DNA of 64,000 nucleotides from Gluconacetobacter liquefaciens (GCF_003350405.1 NZ_QQAW01000011.1:39409-103408), one strand, 5' to 3'. Positions 7,713 to 16,221 are shown, counted from the first letter of the stretch. The notes: generated from the sequence alone by a model not told the origin. A program made the numbers and translations.

Positions 7713-8621
7713 ATGGCCGTAATTACGACGGGCGCGCACCCCAAGGCTCTCTGGCCCGGTATCAAGGCGTGGTGGGGGCGCAGCTATGACGAGCACCGCG
7801 TCGAATATATGGATCTGTTCGACAAGCAGACGTCGGACAAGGCGTATGAGGAGGAGGTCGAGATTACCGGCTTCGGCCTGGCGCCGGTGAAGCCGCAGGG
7901 GCAGCAGATCTATTACGACACGGAAGCGCAGGGGGCGGTCAGCCGCTTTACCCATGTGGCCTATGCGCTGGGCTATATCGTGACCTACGAGGAACTGCGC
8001 GACAACCTGTATGAGGCGGTGTCGAAGCGCCGGGCCGCGCAACTGGCGTTTTCGATGCGCCAGACCAAGGAAAACGTGCTGGCCGGCATCTATAACATGG
8101 CGTTTTCGGCCAGTGCGTTGGGGGGCGACGGGGCGCCGCTGATTTCGGGCAGTCATCCGACGCTGGCGGGCAATCAGTCCAACCTGCTGGGGACGGCGGC
8201 GGATCTGTCGGAAGCGGCGATCGAGGATCTGACGGTGCAGATCATGCAGTGCCAGAACAACCGGGGGATGCGGATTTCGGCGCTGCCGCGCACGCTCAAT
8301 GTGCCGTCTGCGCTGTGGTTCGAGGCGAACCGGGTGTGCAACTCGGTATTGCAGAACGATACGGCGAACAATGCCATCAACGTGCTGCGCGCCACCAATG
8401 CCTTCCCCGAAGGCATCAAGCTGAACCATTACTTCACCAGCCAGACGGCGTGGTTCATCCGGACCAATGTGCCCAATTCGCTGACCTACTATGAGCGCGA
8501 TCCGATCTCGTTCGATCAGGACAACGATTTCGACACGCGCAATGCCAAGGCGGCCTGTTACGAACGCTATTCCGGCTACTGGGCGGATTGGCGCGGGTTG
8601 TATGGGACGCCGGGGGTTTGA
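7713..8621 (+). CDS. phage major capsid protein, 302 aa
   Basis: The main coat subunit of the prohead, expected HK97-like fold. Supporting features: the segment YEEEVEITGFGLAPVKPQGQ (an N-arm followed by a beta strand), the long helix region SKRRAAQLAFSMRQTKENV, a GxHPTLAGNQSN loop, and an Asn/Ala-rich middle (NDTANNAINVLRATNAFPEG) preceding YYERDPISFDQDNDFDTRN. The near-C-terminal DFDTRNAKAACYERYSGYWADWRG motif is typical of coat proteins of this group and of Mu-like gpT relatives. Length is normal. It is followed by a strong T-rich hairpin, as expected at the end of a highly expressed coat gene. The likely client of the GroES-like protein at 4528. Confidence 0.87.
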   Translation: MAVITTGAHPKALWPGIKAWWGRSYDEHRVEYMDLFDKQTSDKAYEEEVEITGFGLAPVKPQGQQIYYDTEAQGAVSRFTHVAYALGYIVTYEELRDNLYEAVSKRRAAQLAFSMRQTKENVLAGIYNMAFSASALGGDGAPLISGSHPTLAGNQSNLLGTAADLSEAAIEDLTVQIMQCQNNRGMRISALPRTLNVPSALWFEANRVCNSVLQNDTANNAINVLRATNAFPEGIKLNHYFTSQTAWFIRTNVPNSLTYYERDPISFDQDNDFDTRNAKAACYERYSGYWADWRGLYGTPGV

Positions 8622-8629
8622 GGGGGTTC

Positions 8630-8651
8630 TTCTTTTTCTGAAGAAAAAGAA
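8630..8651 (+). terminator. intrinsic terminator after the coat gene
   Basis: Perfect 9-bp stem TTCTTTTTC-TGAA-GAAAAAGAA beginning eight bases after the coat stop. Same family as the hairpins at 4201-4224 and 7000-7023 but in the opposite loop orientation. The A-rich tract on its right would supply the T-tail for the opposite strand, so it may act in both directions. Confidence 0.55.
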
Positions 8652-8713
8652 AAAAAAAGACTTTTATTCGTTTTGTATTGTGCGTGCCAGTGAGAGTTTT
8701 TTCCTTAAAATAT

Positions 8714-8749
8714 CAAAAGTTTTTTGGTTCTTTTTTTTCAAAAAAGAAC
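8714..8749. repeat. inverted copy of the 4024-4058 T-rich element
   Basis: The run CAAAAGTTTTTTGGTTC followed by T8-CA-A5-GAAC is the reverse complement of 4024-4058 apart from homopolymer lengths. The stem GTTC-T8 / A5-GAAC (8727-8749) can form an intrinsic terminator. Together with the copy after the portal gene it brackets the head genes in inverted orientation. Confidence 0.65.
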
Positions 8750-8775
8750 AGAACGCTGACAATGGAGCAATCCTG

Positions 8776-8922
8776 ATGACCAAACGCAAACCGACTCCTC
8801 CGGCACCCCGTCGCGGGACCGTGGTGGAAGTGCACCATCATTATCACGGCACCGCGCCGATGCCGGCCGGGGAAAAGAAGGCGCCTGTGCGCAGCAAGCC
8901 GGTGCCGACGCGCCGGGGCTGA
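8776..8922 (+). CDS. small basic Pro/His-rich protein, 48 aa
   Basis: The ATG at 8776 is preceded by GGAG at eight-base spacing. The product is rich in Pro, Lys and Arg with a VEVHHHYHG patch in the middle. I recognise no family. It sits immediately after the coat-gene terminators, in the + strand direction of the late genes, and 54 bases before the next structural gene. The strong ribosome site and GC3-rich codon use argue that it is translated. The His cluster could bind metal, but that is speculation. Confidence 0.55.
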   Translation: MTKRKPTPPAPRRGTVVEVHHHYHGTAPMPAGEKKAPVRSKPVPTRRG

Positions 8923-8976
8923 GGAAGGGGGCGCAGCCGGTGGGGCCGGCTGCGCCCTGATGCGGGGAGGGACGGC

Positions 8977-9384
8977 ATGGCGGATGTGACGACTGTTCAG
9001 GTGATTGCGAATGGTCCGCGCAACCTGGTCGTGCGGGTGACGGATGTGAGCGACGGGACCGGGCTGGCGGCGATGAAGATCGTGGATGCGCAGTCCGTGG
9101 CTTTTGCGGTCGGCGGGCAGGTGCCGGGGGTGCATCTGAAGGTGCGTCGCATGACCTATGACGTGCATGGGATGGTGGCGCGGCTGCAATGGGAGGCGAC
9201 GGAACCGGTGGACCTGGCGACGCTGTCGGGCTTCGGGCATCTGGATTTTCGGCGGTTTCAGGGGATTCCGGGACCGGGGGCGGCGGGGGCGACGGGGTCG
9301 ATCCTGCTGACGACGATGGGGGCTGGTGCTGGGAGCGCCGTCACGATCGTTCTTGAGATGATCAAGGGTGTGCCGCGGGCGTGA
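8977..9384 (+). CDS. phage structural protein, 135 aa
   Basis: The start has a GGGAGGGACGGC ribosome site. The sequence begins MADVTTVQVIANGPRNLVV and continues with RVTDVSDGTG, a Val-rich beta region, LKVRRMTYDVHGMVARLQWEA and a collagen-like GIPGPGAAGATGSILLTTMG before a C-terminal strand TIVLEMIKG. This layout (GPRNxVV...SDGTG...LxWEA...GxTGxILLTT) recurs in podoviral virion proteins encoded between coat and head-tail adaptor. Probably a beta-sandwich neck or head-completion protein. The function is inferred from position. Confidence 0.65.
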   Translation: MADVTTVQVIANGPRNLVVRVTDVSDGTGLAAMKIVDAQSVAFAVGGQVPGVHLKVRRMTYDVHGMVARLQWEATEPVDLATLSGFGHLDFRRFQGIPGPGAAGATGSILLTTMGAGAGSAVTIVLEMIKGVPRA

Positions 9385-9397
9385 CGGGAGGGGCGGT

Positions 9398-9997
9398 GTG
9401 AGCGAACCGTGGTGCTACAGGCCCGGCGACCATTATGTGCTGGACGATCTGTCGGGCTTCAAGGTCCGGCGGTCGCGGGCGCGCACCATTCCTGGCGGGC
9501 AGACCGGACAGGCGCTGGTCGATGGAAGGCGGTGGGAGGCGCAGCAGCCGCAGGATTTCGTGCGCGGGGTGGCGGACGACCAGAGCGTGGATGTGGCCCG
9601 GCCGCGCCAGGAGAACCGCTTTACCGTGGTGGGAACCTGCGTGGTGGCGCCCTGCGCCGCCGGGAGCGGCGTGGTGGCGGTGGCGTCCACGGTCGGGTTT
9701 GCGGTTGGCGACCGGATTCAGATCATGCTCGACCGGGGCGAGAATGTTGCGGTCGTGATCGTGGAGATCGGGGGCGGGATGCTGACGGTCGCGCCGGCTC
9801 TGCCGGGAGCGGCGGGATGCCTGGGCGGCGGGATGGAGAACATGGTGCTGAAGATGGCGCAGGATTCGTCTTCGTCGTCGTCGTCTTTGCTGGTGGTCGA
9901 GAGTGGTGTGCCGCCTGGGGCTGGGGCTGGGGCTGGGGCTGGGGCTGGGGCTGGGGCTGGGGCTGGACGGTTGCTGGTGCGGGAAGGGGGGACGTGA
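9398..9997 (+). CDS. phage structural protein with Gly-Ala repeat, 199 aa
   Basis: The most likely start is GTG at 9398, with GGGAGGGG five bases upstream. The N-terminal SGFKVRRSRARTIPGGQ motif following a WCYRPGDHYVLDDL segment is common in podoviral neck proteins. Residues 90-130 carry a small beta motif (VVAVASTVGFAVGDRIQIML) that resembles the repeated segment in the neighbouring gp4-like protein. A Ser run (SSSSSSSLL, residues about 156-164) and eight Gly-Ala units encoded by perfect GGGGCT hexamers form a low-complexity C-terminus. The stop TGA overlaps the next ATG (TGATG). Likely neck or tail-assembly role; not firmly assigned. Confidence 0.62.
   Translation: MSEPWCYRPGDHYVLDDLSGFKVRRSRARTIPGGQTGQALVDGRRWEAQQPQDFVRGVADDQSVDVARPRQENRFTVVGTCVVAPCAAGSGVVAVASTVGFAVGDRIQIMLDRGENVAVVIVEIGGGMLTVAPALPGAAGCLGGGMENMVLKMAQDSSSSSSSLLVVESGVPPGAGAGAGAGAGAGAGAGRLLVREGGT
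9917..9964 (+). repeat. (GGGGCT)8 hexanucleotide repeat
   Basis: Eight perfect tandem GGGGCT units inside the structural gene, encoding alternating Gly-Ala. The unit is six bases, so copy-number change would lengthen or shorten the linker without shifting frame. It is preceded at about 9868 by a TCG/TCT trinucleotide run encoding serines. Confidence 0.9.
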
Positions 9998-10095
9998 TGC
10001 GGAATGCCGTATTGCAGGTGTTTGGCCGTGCTGTCCTGGTGGCCGTGCGGCCGGGGGTGGATCGGGCCGGCAGTCTTTATCCGGTGCCGGCATGA
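9997..10095 (+). CDS. tiny coupled phage protein, 32 aa
   Basis: The ATG overlaps the previous stop as TGATG, and its own TGA (10093-10095) overlaps the next ATG as ATGA, with GGAAGGGGGG upstream. The 32-residue product is a short amphipathic or hydrophobic stretch (VLQVFGRAVLVAVRPGV) with a Pro at the end. The double stop-start overlap and the ribosome site are the reasons to call it, since without it the gp4-like gene would have a 94-base leader in an operon otherwise spaced by overlaps. Function unknown. Confidence 0.5.
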   Translation: MRNAVLQVFGRAVLVAVRPGVDRAGSLYPVPA

Positions 10096-11978
10096 GCGGC
10101 AGTGTGGGCTGGAACCCCGGTGCGTCCGATATCATCAGCGGCGCGCTGCGGCTGATCGGGGCGATTGCCAGTGGGGAGGTGCCGCCGGCGAACGAGTATC
10201 AGGACGCGCTGGCGGCGCTGAACGGGCTGGTCAAGGCGTGGCAGGCGTCGGGCGTGCATGTCTGGGCCATGGCCGAGGGGACGGTGTTTCTCCAGCCCGG
10301 TCAGGGGCGGTACGGGATCGGCGGCGGCAGCGCGGATCAGGTGGCGCAGGGTTATGTTGCCACGATGGCAGGCGCGCCGGTGGTGGCGGGCGCGGCGCAG
10401 GTGACGGTGGTGGCGGCGGCGGGCATCGGCGTGGGGAGCCGGATCGGGATTGTGCTCGATGCGGGGGTGATGTTCTGGAGTTCCGTGCTGTCTGTCGTGG
10501 GGGAGACGGTCTATCTGGCGGGCGGATTGCCCGGCCCGGCTTCGGCGGGGGCGGTGGTGATCGGGTATGGCGTGCCGGTCGGGCGGCCGCTGAAGATTGT
10601 CGGGGCGCGGGCCGTCGATCTGGTGACGGGGGTGGAGACGCCGCTGATTCCGATGTCGCGGCTGGATTATGCGAACCTGTCGGGCAAGGGCGCGCCCGGT
10701 GGAGCGCCGGTGCAGTATTTTTATGATCCGCAATTGGAGTCTGGGGTTTTCAGCGTTTATCCCGCGCCGCTGACCGCGCGGGTGGCGGTGACGTTTACCT
10801 GCCAGCTTCCGTTGCAGGATATCGGCGGCGCGGCCGACCGTGCCGATGTGCCGCAGGAATGGATTTCCGCGCTGCGCTTTGCGCTCGCCGTGGAACTGGC
10901 GCCGGAATATGACTGCCCGGCCCAGCGTTTCGAGATGCTGCGGGCGATGGCGGCGGAGAAATTCGCTGTGGTGGCGCAGTGGGATCGGGAACCGGAGGGG
11001 ACGACCACCTGCCCGTTCAGCCAGCCGGTCTATCAGATGATCGCGGGGGCGCTGCGGCTGTGCGGGGCGGTGGGGCCGCAGGAGGTGCCGCGTCTGGGGC
11101 TGGTGGAGAACGCATTCGCGTCGCTCAATGCGATGGTGCGGGCGTGGCAGGCTTCGGGCATTCATGTATGGGCCGAGGAGGATTGCACCCTGTTCCTGCA
11201 ACCGGGACAGGTGCGCTACCTGATCGGGGCCGGGTCGGCGGATGCGGTGGCGGTGAGCAGCCAGTGTGTCGGGACGGTGCTGGCGGCGGCGGGCGTTGCG
11301 GCGCAGGTGACGGTTGCGACCGAGGCGGGGATTGCCGCCGGCTGGCGGGTGGGGATCTGGCTGGATGGCGGGGGTGTGTTCTGGACCGGCGTGGCGGCGG
11401 TTGCCGGGGTGGGGCTGACGCTGGCCTCGGCGTTGCCGTCGGCGGCGTCGGAGGGGGCGCGGGTTGTGGCCTATCCTGCGCCGATGGTGCGGCCGTTGCG
11501 GGTGCCGGCGGCGCGGCGGCTTCAGTTCGCGGGCAGTGGCGGGCAGGCGATCGAAACGCCGCTCGTGCCGATGTCGCGTCTGGATTACGCGAATGTTCCG
11601 AACAAGACGGTGCCGGGGGTGGTGACGCAGTTCTTCTACGATCCGCAATTGGGGGCTGGGGTGCTGCATGTGTGGCCCGCGCCCGCGGAGAGTGGGAGTG
11701 CGGTGGCCTTTACCGCGCAGCGGCCGCTGCTGGCGTTTGCCGACCTGGGGGCGGTGCCGGATTTTCCCGATGAGTGGCTGGCGGCGATGCGGTGGAATCT
11801 CGCGGCCGAACTCTGGCCTGAATATAACGGGTCGGGCGCGGCGGCGGGGAATCCGGCGCAGTATGTGCTGCTGAAGCAGGAAGCGGCCGGCAAGCTGATG
11901 ATGGCGCAGGCGTGGGACCGGGAGCCGCAATCGGTGCTGTTCGGCGCCGGTTGCGGCCCGGCCGGGCGGGCGGGGTAA
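10092..11978 (+). CDS. tandem-duplicated gp4-like head-to-tail adaptor, 628 aa
   Basis: Each half resembles the podoviral neck adaptor (P22 gp4-like tail accessory factor) that extends the portal channel. Half one (about residues 12-310) has ISGALRLIGAI, AALNGLVKAWQASGVHVWA, VFLQPGQGRY, ETPLIPMSRLDYANL and YFYDPQL. Half two (about 313-620) repeats these as IAGALRLCGAV, ASLNAMVRAWQASGIHVWA, LFLQPGQVRY, ETPLVPMSRLDYANV and FFYDPQL, each ending with a WDREP sequence. Thus one polypeptide carries two adaptor domains. A 12-mer ring of fused dimers, or six dimers replacing twelve monomers, are both possible; this is inference. The ATG overlaps the upstream stop. Confidence 0.78.
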   Translation: MSGSVGWNPGASDIISGALRLIGAIASGEVPPANEYQDALAALNGLVKAWQASGVHVWAMAEGTVFLQPGQGRYGIGGGSADQVAQGYVATMAGAPVVAGAAQVTVVAAAGIGVGSRIGIVLDAGVMFWSSVLSVVGETVYLAGGLPGPASAGAVVIGYGVPVGRPLKIVGARAVDLVTGVETPLIPMSRLDYANLSGKGAPGGAPVQYFYDPQLESGVFSVYPAPLTARVAVTFTCQLPLQDIGGAADRADVPQEWISALRFALAVELAPEYDCPAQRFEMLRAMAAEKFAVVAQWDREPEGTTTCPFSQPVYQMIAGALRLCGAVGPQEVPRLGLVENAFASLNAMVRAWQASGIHVWAEEDCTLFLQPGQVRYLIGAGSADAVAVSSQCVGTVLAAAGVAAQVTVATEAGIAAGWRVGIWLDGGGVFWTGVAAVAGVGLTLASALPSAASEGARVVAYPAPMVRPLRVPAARRLQFAGSGGQAIETPLVPMSRLDYANVPNKTVPGVVTQFFYDPQLGAGVLHVWPAPAESGSAVAFTAQRPLLAFADLGAVPDFPDEWLAAMRWNLAAELWPEYNGSGAAAGNPAQYVLLKQEAAGKLMMAQAWDREPQSVLFGAGCGPAGRAG

Positions 11979-11982
11979 GGCG

Positions 11983-14340
11983 ATGGCGGTTCAGCAGGTG
12001 GCGTTTGCCGCGCAATCGTACCAGGCGCACTCGGTGGCGCTGGATGCGCAGCGCTGCGTCAATTTCTATGCCGAATATGCGCCGAAGGATGCCAAGACGC
12101 CGGTGCCGGTGTGGGGGTGCCCCGGCATGGTCGCGTTTGCGCAGTGCGGGGACGGGCCGGTGTGGGGCATGTGCGTGATGGGCGGGGCGCTGTATGTGGT
12201 CTCGGGCCAGGCGCTGTATCGGGTGGAGGCGGACGGGGCGGCCGTGGAACTGGGCGCGACCTGGGTGACGGGGCCGGTGTCGATGGATACCAACGGCACC
12301 GACCTGGTATGGGTGGATGGGGAAACGGGCTGGTCGTACTCCGTGGCCGGTGGCGTGCAGCGGATTGCGGACGAGAATTTCTATCCGGCGGATTCGGTCG
12401 TTTATTTCGATACCTATTTCGTCTTCAACCGGGCCGGGACGCAGCAATTCTTTCTGTCGCCGCAGGAAGGTGTGACGCCGTTCGATGGCACGATGTTCGC
12501 CTCGAAAGAGGCGACGGCCGACCCGTTGCTGGCGATCGTGAATTCGCACGAACAGCTTTATCTGTTCGGCGCGGCGCGGACCGAGGTGTGGTACGACGCG
12601 GGGAATGCGGCGCCGTCCTTTCCGTTCCAGCGGTTCGACGGGGCGTTTATCCAGCGGGGGATCGCGGGGCCGCATGCGCATTGCCTGGAGGATAATACCG
12701 TCTTTTTCCTCGGCGATGACGGGATGTTCTATCGGCTGGCGGGATATCAGCCGCAGCGGATTTCGACCCATGCGGTCGAGGGGGCATGGCAGGCTTATCC
12801 GACGCGGGCGGATGCGCGGTGTTTCAGCTATACGCTGGAAGGACATAAATTCGTCACCCTGCTGTTTCCCTCGGCGGCCGCGACCTGGGTGTATGATGTG
12901 GCGACCGGGCTGTGGCATGAGCGGGAATCCTGGACCGGCGATGGCGCCGACAGTTCGATCGGCCGGTGGCGGGCCAATTGCGCGTTGATGGTCCGTGGCC
13001 GGGTGCTGGTCGGCGATTGCCTGAGCGGTGTGGTCGGGGTGTTGAATCCGCTGGTCTATACCGAACTGGGGGCGACCATGCGCGGGTTGCTGGCGGCGCC
13101 GCCGGTGCAGGGGCTGCGCGAGCGCGTGTTCATGCGGCGGTTCGAACTGGATGTGGAGACGGGGGTGGGCCTGCCGGGGACGCCTGCCGTGCGGAGCGTG
13201 GCCTATCAGCCGCGTGGGGTGGAGATGACGACGCCTGCGGCGCTGGTGCGCGCGGGCGCGCCGGAGGGGATGGCGCCGGGCCTGGCCAGTCTGCTGGTGA
13301 GCCTGTGGGTGGATCTGCCGGAGGATGGCGCGCCGCGCGGGTTGGTGCTGGGCAATGGCGATGCATCGGGAGGACAGCCGGGTTTTTTCATCGGCGTGGC
13401 CAATGACGGGACGTTGGCCGGTGCGCAGATCGTGGTGCGGGCGACCGACGGGCAGGGGCAGGCGATCGTGACGGCCACCTACGCTTTTGCCGGCTGGGGG
13501 GCGGGGTGGGTGAACCTGATCCTGTCGCTGTCGCCGGGGGAGCGGCAGGTGCAGCTTTATGCCGATGGGGTGGCGCTGGTGCCGGTCTCGGTCGCGTGGT
13601 CTTCGGCGGCGCCGATCGGCAATCCGGCCGGGCAGGGGTGGCGGGTCGCGCCGTGGAATGGCGGCGAGGGGGCGGGGCTGCTGGCGGCGCCGCAGTTTGG
13701 CGGGCATACGGCCGGGTCGACCGCCGTTTATAACGGGTGGTCGAATACGTCCTGCATGCCGGATCGGTCGGGCAACATGATTTCGCTGGGGAGCGGGGCC
13801 GTCAATGCGGTGTCGCCTTCGGGTTCGGTGGTGTGGGTGCTGGCGAAATCTGCCGTACAGGCCGACATTCTGACCATGGCGCCGGGGCTGGACATGCTGA
13901 ACTTCCGGCTGAATGCGGTCTCGGTGCTGCTGCTGGGGCAGTATCTGGTGGTGGGGGTGGATGACGGCGCAGTGTGGGAAGGGATTGCGCTGTATCAGGC
14001 CAACGGGGAGGCGGCGCCGGGTTTTCTGGGCTTCGTCTATAATGCCATCGGCGGGCCGGGGCCGATCTATGGCGCCAATCAATGTTTCCTGGCGGGATCG
14101 CAGACGATCAATGATCCGATCCTGTCGTACCAGATCGATTATCCGGCGGTACCGCGGGTGGTGCTGGTGTTTCCCAGTATCGCGCAGATCATCGGGGGTG
14201 CGGCGCGGGTGGGGGGGGCTCAACGGGCTTTATCCCAGGCTGGGCAGTACGGTGGCGTGGGCGGCGTGCCGGGTGCCGGTGATCAAATATGCCTATCCGG
14301 CACAACTGGGAACGCATCTGCTGATCCAGTCCGGCTATAA
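11983..14340 (+). CDS. gp10-like tail protein, N-terminal part (frameshifted gene)
   Basis: The first ~400 residues (QCVNFYAEY-type start seen as QRCVNFYAEYAP, PGMVAFAQCG, DENFYPADSVVYFDTYFVFN, EVWYDAGNAAPSFPFQR, RGIAGPHAHC, GLWHERESW) match the beta-propeller-like gp10 family, the P22-type packaged-DNA stabilising tail hub. From about residue 400 comes inserted beta-rich sequence with a lectin/LamG-like feel (GFFIGVANDG, GWVNLILSLSPGERQVQLYADG). The frame runs out at 14340 with a nonsense-like tail after the G8 tract at 14211-14218. Removing one G joins it to the frame ending at 15598, giving one protein of about 1,204 aa. As read here it lacks the conserved C-terminus. Confidence 0.75.
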   Translation: MAVQQVAFAAQSYQAHSVALDAQRCVNFYAEYAPKDAKTPVPVWGCPGMVAFAQCGDGPVWGMCVMGGALYVVSGQALYRVEADGAAVELGATWVTGPVSMDTNGTDLVWVDGETGWSYSVAGGVQRIADENFYPADSVVYFDTYFVFNRAGTQQFFLSPQEGVTPFDGTMFASKEATADPLLAIVNSHEQLYLFGAARTEVWYDAGNAAPSFPFQRFDGAFIQRGIAGPHAHCLEDNTVFFLGDDGMFYRLAGYQPQRISTHAVEGAWQAYPTRADARCFSYTLEGHKFVTLLFPSAAATWVYDVATGLWHERESWTGDGADSSIGRWRANCALMVRGRVLVGDCLSGVVGVLNPLVYTELGATMRGLLAAPPVQGLRERVFMRRFELDVETGVGLPGTPAVRSVAYQPRGVEMTTPAALVRAGAPEGMAPGLASLLVSLWVDLPEDGAPRGLVLGNGDASGGQPGFFIGVANDGTLAGAQIVVRATDGQGQAIVTATYAFAGWGAGWVNLILSLSPGERQVQLYADGVALVPVSVAWSSAAPIGNPAGQGWRVAPWNGGEGAGLLAAPQFGGHTAGSTAVYNGWSNTSCMPDRSGNMISLGSGAVNAVSPSGSVVWVLAKSAVQADILTMAPGLDMLNFRLNAVSVLLLGQYLVVGVDDGAVWEGIALYQANGEAAPGFLGFVYNAIGGPGPIYGANQCFLAGSQTINDPILSYQIDYPAVPRVVLVFPSIAQIIGGAARVGGAQRALSQAGQYGGVGGVPGAGDQICLSGTTGNASADPVRL

Positions 14341-15598
14341 CGGCAATGTCGGGTTCTTTCTGCCGGACGGGCAGGGGGGGACCAATCATTATCTGTATTT
14401 CAGCCGGGGAGATATGGCGGCCAACGCGGTGGCGGGCGGCAATGCCAACCCGGAAGTGCAGGGGGTGATCGGGCCGGCCTGTCCGCATGGGGCGATGGTG
14501 CGGATTGCGATGGGCGTGGTGAATTACGATGCGCTGGCGGCGCAGTTCGCCGGGAATGGGCTCGTGGCGTTGACGGGTACGCTGCCGATGTACAGCATCG
14601 ACAATGCAAACTGGATCGATGCCGACGGGGCCGTGCAGATTCCGTTTGCCGATGAATATGCCTTCATTGCCGACGGGCAGGCCGGGGGGACGGATGTGTA
14701 TGGCGGCCAGCCGGGGTTGACGCCGATCGGGGAGACTGGCGACTGGCTGGTGTCTTTCCTGCTGGTGGGGCTGTCGGACAGTGCCGTCAACCGGGGCAAT
14801 GCGAGCATGTGGGATACGGTCAGGGTCTTTCGCTATTCTGCCGGGCGGGCGGTGCAGATCGGGGCGCCGGTTTCGGGGGAAGCCTATGCGGCCACCGACT
14901 GGGCGGGGTACACGATCGGGCCGTGGAGCGATGGCAATGCCGTGGCCTATGTGAGCGGGGGCGAGGTGACGATCTGCGGCAATATGCGGCAGACGGCCGT
15001 GGGGTCTTATCCCGTGCCGGCGGGCACGCAGTATCAGACGCGCTTCGGCCGGCTGGATTTTGCGACGGCGCGGGTTGCGGATCTGTTCGTGGCGGCACCG
15101 GAGGCGTTCGTGGATCTGTCGGTGGCGGCGAACCGGGGGCTGTTCCTGGATGCGGCGGGTGGGGCGCGGTATCTGTCGTCTGACGGGTCGGAGGTGCTGG
15201 GGGTGGCGCCGCCGGTCTTCCTGACCGTGCAGGCGGGGGCGCCGGTGGCGGCGTTTGCCGATAATGGCGGGTCGGGCGGCGGCTTTGCGGTGACGGGGCG
15301 GATTGTGCCGGCCGGGTCGGACCCGCCGGGGAGCGTGTATGCGCAGGGCGTTCCGGCTGCCGACGCTTCGGTGGGGGTGGAGCCACGGATCATGCTCGAC
15401 TGGTCCGACGATGGGGCGCGGACCTGGAGCACGTTGCGGCTGTGGCGGTCGATGGGGCAGCAGGGCACGTATCGCACGCGGTTGCGCTGGCTGAAGCTGG
15501 GGCAGGCGCGGCAGCGGGTGCTGCGGCTTCAGGTGACGGACCCGGTGCGGCGCAATCTGATCGGGTTTTATCTGGATACCGAAACGGGGATGGGGTGA
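14211..15598 (+). pseudogene. gp10-like tail protein, C-terminal part in the +1 frame
   Basis: This frame continues the gp10-like gene after the G8 tract: GGLNGLYPRLGSTVAWAAC, then beta-rich inserted sequence, and finally the family's C-terminus with LDWSDDGARTWSTLRLW, GTYRTRLRWLKLGQARQR and DPVRRNLIGFYLDTE. The last segment is the characteristic end of gp10-like proteins, so this is the missing end of the gene starting at 11983 and not a separate gene. No good start codon with a ribosome site lies near the beginning. If the tract is truly eight G, full-length protein would need a +1 slip. The stop overlaps the next ATG (TGATG). Confidence 0.75.
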
Positions 15599-16221
15599 TG
15601 CCGGCGGCACCGCGCCAGACCCTGCCGGTGGGCGACTGGCCGTTCGTGGATATGGCGACCGGGCGGTTGACGCTCTCGGCCTATCAGTTTCTCGCACGCC
15701 TCCAGGCGGGAGCCAGCGGGTCGATCCGCAATCTGTCGGTGATTGCCGATGCGCTGGGGACGCCGGTGGCGGAGATTGCCGCCAGCGGGGCGGCCGGGAT
15801 CGTTCTGCCGGCGTCGTTTCCGCCGCCGGCACCGCTGCCGGCGGGGCAGGGCGCGCGGCTGCTGGCGATGCTGGCGGCGGTGCCGCGCCCCGTTGTGCCC
15901 GGTTTGCGGGTGTTGCCGGCCAGCCCTGTGCGGCCCGGGGATGTGGTGGTGCTGCATTCTGGCGCGCGGGTGCTGGACGGGTTCGGCGGGCCGGAGGGCC
16001 GGGTTGCGGGGTGGGTGGGCGACCTGTTCCTGCAACGGGATGGCGGGCCGGCTGGGGCCGTATGGGCCAAGCAGTCCGGTGCCGGGACGGTGGCGGGCTG
16101 GGGGGCGCTGGGGCAGGCAGGCGGTGCGGCAGGCGCCGTGCTGCCGCTGGTGAATGGGGATATCGCGCCGGTGGGCATGCTGTCCGATCCGGCGGGGCAG
16201 ACAATCGGGGTGCCGGTCTGA
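15598..16221 (+). CDS. phage tail/fibre-assembly protein, 207 aa
   Basis: The start overlaps the gp10-like stop (TGATG) and the stop overlaps the next ATG the same way. The N-terminal segment GDWPFVDMATGRLTLSAYQFLARL is a typical opening of short proteins encoded after gp10-like genes, followed by a region poor in charge (Ala/Pro/Gly-rich). The second half (GWVGDLFLQRDGGPAGAVWAK) looks like a beta-stranded fibre-type domain. No enzyme motifs. A connector or fibre-attachment protein is inferred from order: tail hub, this gene, two fibre-like genes. Confidence 0.6.
   Translation: MPAAPRQTLPVGDWPFVDMATGRLTLSAYQFLARLQAGASGSIRNLSVIADALGTPVAEIAASGAAGIVLPASFPPPAPLPAGQGARLLAMLAAVPRPVVPGLRVLPASPVRPGDVVVLHSGARVLDGFGGPEGRVAGWVGDLFLQRDGGPAGAVWAKQSGAGTVAGWGALGQAGGAAGAVLPLVNGDIAPVGMLSDPAGQTIGVPV

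Noticed and set aside
9903..10091. Leu-Gly repeat extension upstream of the gp4-like start
   Set aside because: It is the GGGGCT repeat read in another frame; the ATG at 10092 overlaps the small gene stop and is the natural start.
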